Below, piece by piece: positions 61,771-64,000 of a stretch of DNA of 64,000 nt. Every line of letters begins with the position of its first letter. Within the stretch, counting starts at the first letter, position 1. The position numbers were made by a program, and so were the translations under genes. The DNA lies in assembly GCA_021234155.1 (NCBI GenBank), contig JAJEKV010000041.1:9695018-9759017 (forward strand). Reading direction: 5' to 3'. The notes beneath the pieces are model-generated. The model saw only the letters and a list, made by a program, of their open reading frames with translations. It did not search any database and was not told the origin of the DNA. The DNA is from Isoetes taiwanensis. Lineage: Eukaryota > Streptophyta > Lycopodiopsida > Isoetales > Isoetaceae.

Positions 61771-61826
61771 GAGGCGATTACAATATCGATCACGGGACCG
61801 GGTATCTTTGTGCTGGAAGCGTCACA

Positions 61827-64000
61827 TTCTCCCCACCTTGAAATGATCTTTGTCGCGGCATCGTGGGTCTTCCACCTTAGAAAGCGTCCTAATCACGCAA
61901 CCAACTTGATGCATACAATATACTATTATAATACCTACACATTTATTAAAATTACTCTAAGGTAATATTTTTTTTAGAACATTATTCGCCTTTAACTTAT
62001 GAAATAACTTATCAATTCATAACATCCTTAAAACAAGTTATTCAATAATTCACTTATCATGATAATTTAATTTATCAAATTTTTAACATTTCAGTATATA
62101 TAATTATCGTTCGGTACTCTTCATTCCTTGCAACACATTCCAACAAAATTTGTGTTGCAAGTCTTCATCTTCGACCTCCTTGCCCTCGGGGCGCTCTATT
62201 GGCTGCGGTCGATACTACGTTAGTATCATTTAATTATTAATAAAATTTTGGTTATATGGTGACCACCCCACCTATCTACATGGATGCATGGCTAATCTCG
62301 GCGTAGGAAGAGGGTGAATCTTCCATTATGGCGTGGAGATGGCGCCTATATGCCTATATGCCGCTCATGCCTACACCTCTAGTTGCCAGCGTGGAGGATA
62401 TCCTTCCGTATATGGGCGTGAAGGATAGATTCCTCCTATCAAAGCATATATGGGGCTAAAGGTGCCTTTCCTATCAATGCATTCCTCAATGACCTCCTTT
62501 TCTCGAGGTGGCGTCTACTGCCGTGGGGACAGTAGACTTTCTAATCTACCTTCCACTCATCCAAGCGAAGCGGTCATGCCTACATTGACATTACACCGCC
62601 CTAGAGATCACCGTAGTGGTCCCATCGCCGGTAACAGCGCATCGCGTGATACCTAGCATAGGTGGCATCGTGGATTAATCTTAACTACACATAGAATTAC
62701 TCTTAACTACACATAGAATTACTCTACACAAATCGACATGCACGGCGATTTCTTGGGAGATGACCTTGCCGTCCCATTGCTCCATAAAGCGTGGGTGCTT
62801 TGCTTTACTAGATCTTTCTTAAGTACCCATGTCGCGTCTTCCAGCGGCAAGTGTTTCCACTTGACCAAATATTGGAGGAACTCGATCTCCTCGTTTTCTT
62901 AAAGGCTTTATCAAGAATCAATGCAGGAACTATTTCATTTGCTCCTCGTCATTTCCAACAGCGTTGGAGTGTCCAAGACTTAAATGCGGATTTGGAGTAT
63001 GCTTCTTCAACAAACTTCGTGGAAGACCTTATGAATCTTTAGGTGTCTTTGGCAAGTCTAATTTGTAGGATTGATTACCTACTCTCTTGAGTATTACGAA
63101 GGGTCCAGCCCACCTTGGAGCAAGCTTCTTGCAATTACCGATCGCGGGCTTCGCACCTTCACCTTGATCTTGAATCATACATCGTCTCAACTTCGGAACT
63201 CTCATTTGTTCGATGCTTGTCGGCGATGCTCTTCACATCGACTCCTTCTTTGCCCGGAAGATACCCTCGAACTTCCTCCACGAGCTCTTTGCGCATGCCG
63301 GACAACATCACGCTGCGAAACTTCTACTTTGACGCGGGATTGTGCCAATTAATGCGGAGTTAGGCATTGATAGCCGTAATTGATCATAAATGGCGACATT
63401 TGGGATGATTCTTGCTTTGGTGCTATTGTAGGCAAACTCCACCAAGTGAATAAATTCTTCCACATACCTTGCTTGTTCGGACATAGTTCGTAGCATGTCC
63501 TCCATAATCTGTTGGTCGCTCCGTTTGGCCATCCGTCGAGGGATGATAGGCGTGCTCATGAATAGCTTAGTGCTGATATCGTCGTAAAGAGGTCTTGCCA
63601 AAAGGCACTCATGAACCGGATCCACGCCGGAGATAATCTCCCTTGGCATGCCATGAAGCACGAAGATTTCTTTGGTGAAGAGCTTTGCTGTATCCATAGC
63701 CGTATCTGTGGTCCTGCAGGGCACAAAATGTGCCATTTTCGACAACTTGTCGACTACTACCATCAAAGCGTCTTTCCCTCTTACGGTCTGTGATGAAATC
63801 CATGCTGATTACCTCCCACTTAGCGTTTGGCACTGCTAATGGCTCCAATGCCCCTGGGTCCGGAGCTGCTACGCCTTTGTCTGGCGACATAGGCGACATT
63901 CCTTGATGTAGCGAGCTACCAGCTTCTTCATTCACGGCCAATAATAGGCTGCTGCGCACTTTGAAATATGTTTTCATGAATCGCATGGCCGGCTATTGGG
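61827..64000 (-). repeat. Chromovirus-derived tandem array, unit 8 (partial)
   Basis: The first 2174 bp of a further unit (3' UTR, chromodomain, most of integrase) run to the window edge, so the array length is unknown. Confidence 0.9.
62719..64000 (-). pseudogene. Chromovirus pol, unit 8 (partial)
   Basis: Integrase pieces lie at 63308-63986 (AKWEVISMDFIT, HFVPCRTTDTAMDTAKLF, GMPREIIS). The chromodomain is traceable at 62719-62960 but not in one frame. The coding sequence continues beyond the window. Confidence 0.82.

Larger units (their letters stand above)
57348..61826 (-). repeat. Chromovirus-derived tandem array, unit 7
   Basis: 4479 bp. The left third (57348-58740) matches unit 6 closely; the remainder is much noisier. 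Confidence 0.9.

Noticed and set aside
30438-64000. Array as consecutive full-length LTR elements sharing LTRs
   Set aside because: Only ~75 bp of LTR occurs between units and no gag or full protease is present, so this is a tandemly duplicated internal segment.
30438-64000. rDNA or CRISPR-like tandem array
   Set aside because: Units encode RT, integrase and a chromodomain; there is no rRNA similarity and no short spacer-repeat structure.

Overview
This window is repeat-dominated nuclear DNA from a land plant. I base this on chromodomain-bearing Ty3/gypsy (chromovirus) and Tat/Athila-type retrotransposons, a CACTA (En/Spm) DNA transposon with a TNP2-type transposase, a primer-binding site matching plant initiator tRNA-Met, and TTTAGGG-type telo-box motifs. 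I cannot name the species. There is no ordinary intact host gene: everything is a mobile element, a piece of one, or a host-derived domain caught in one. No rRNA gene, tRNA gene or CRISPR array was seen.

Layout. 1-3563 is the 5' end of a minus-strand LTR element: LTR (1973-3563), primer-binding site (1960-1971), leader, and an intact 444-residue reading frame (32-1366). Where gag is expected, that frame encodes a coiled-coil protein ending in a complete histone H3 domain. This element sits inside an older LTR of the same family (3564-4718, minus). That LTR lies head-to-head with a plus-strand sister LTR (4768-4989, continuing at 16073-17136), forming a large palindrome.

4990-16067 is an 11.1 kb minus-strand Tat/Athila-like element inserted in the sister LTR. 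It has 584/586 bp LTRs and a perfect 5 bp target duplication (AGGAC). It carries gag, protease, RT-RNaseH and integrase in broken frames, a broken ~3 kb extra ORF at the env position, and a small antisense ORF with its own TATA box.

17137 to about 27.0 kb is a minus-strand CACTA element. It has one recognisable terminus, subterminal TGACA-type repeats, a degenerate TNP2 gene split by a 4.0 kb TIR insertion, and an upstream gene carrying a SET-like domain. A kinase-domain fragment follows at 28236-28514.

28854-64000 is a complete 1.58 kb minus-strand 3' LTR (28854-30437) followed by a tandem array of a ~4.48 kb segment of the same chromovirus: seven full units plus a partial eighth at the window edge. 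Each unit runs from the end of protease through RT, RNaseH, integrase, chromodomain, 3' UTR and polypurine tract to only ~75 bp of LTR. Each full unit also carries the same ~400 bp hAT-like MITE inserted in the RT region.

The H3-carrying element and the chromovirus share LTR termini and an internal LTR block. The former may therefore be a non-autonomous partner of the latter (inference). Unit-to-unit differences are concentrated at CTG/CAG/CCGG-type sites, which suggests uncorrected long-read base-calling error at methylated cytosines. Many of the frameshifts here may not be biological.
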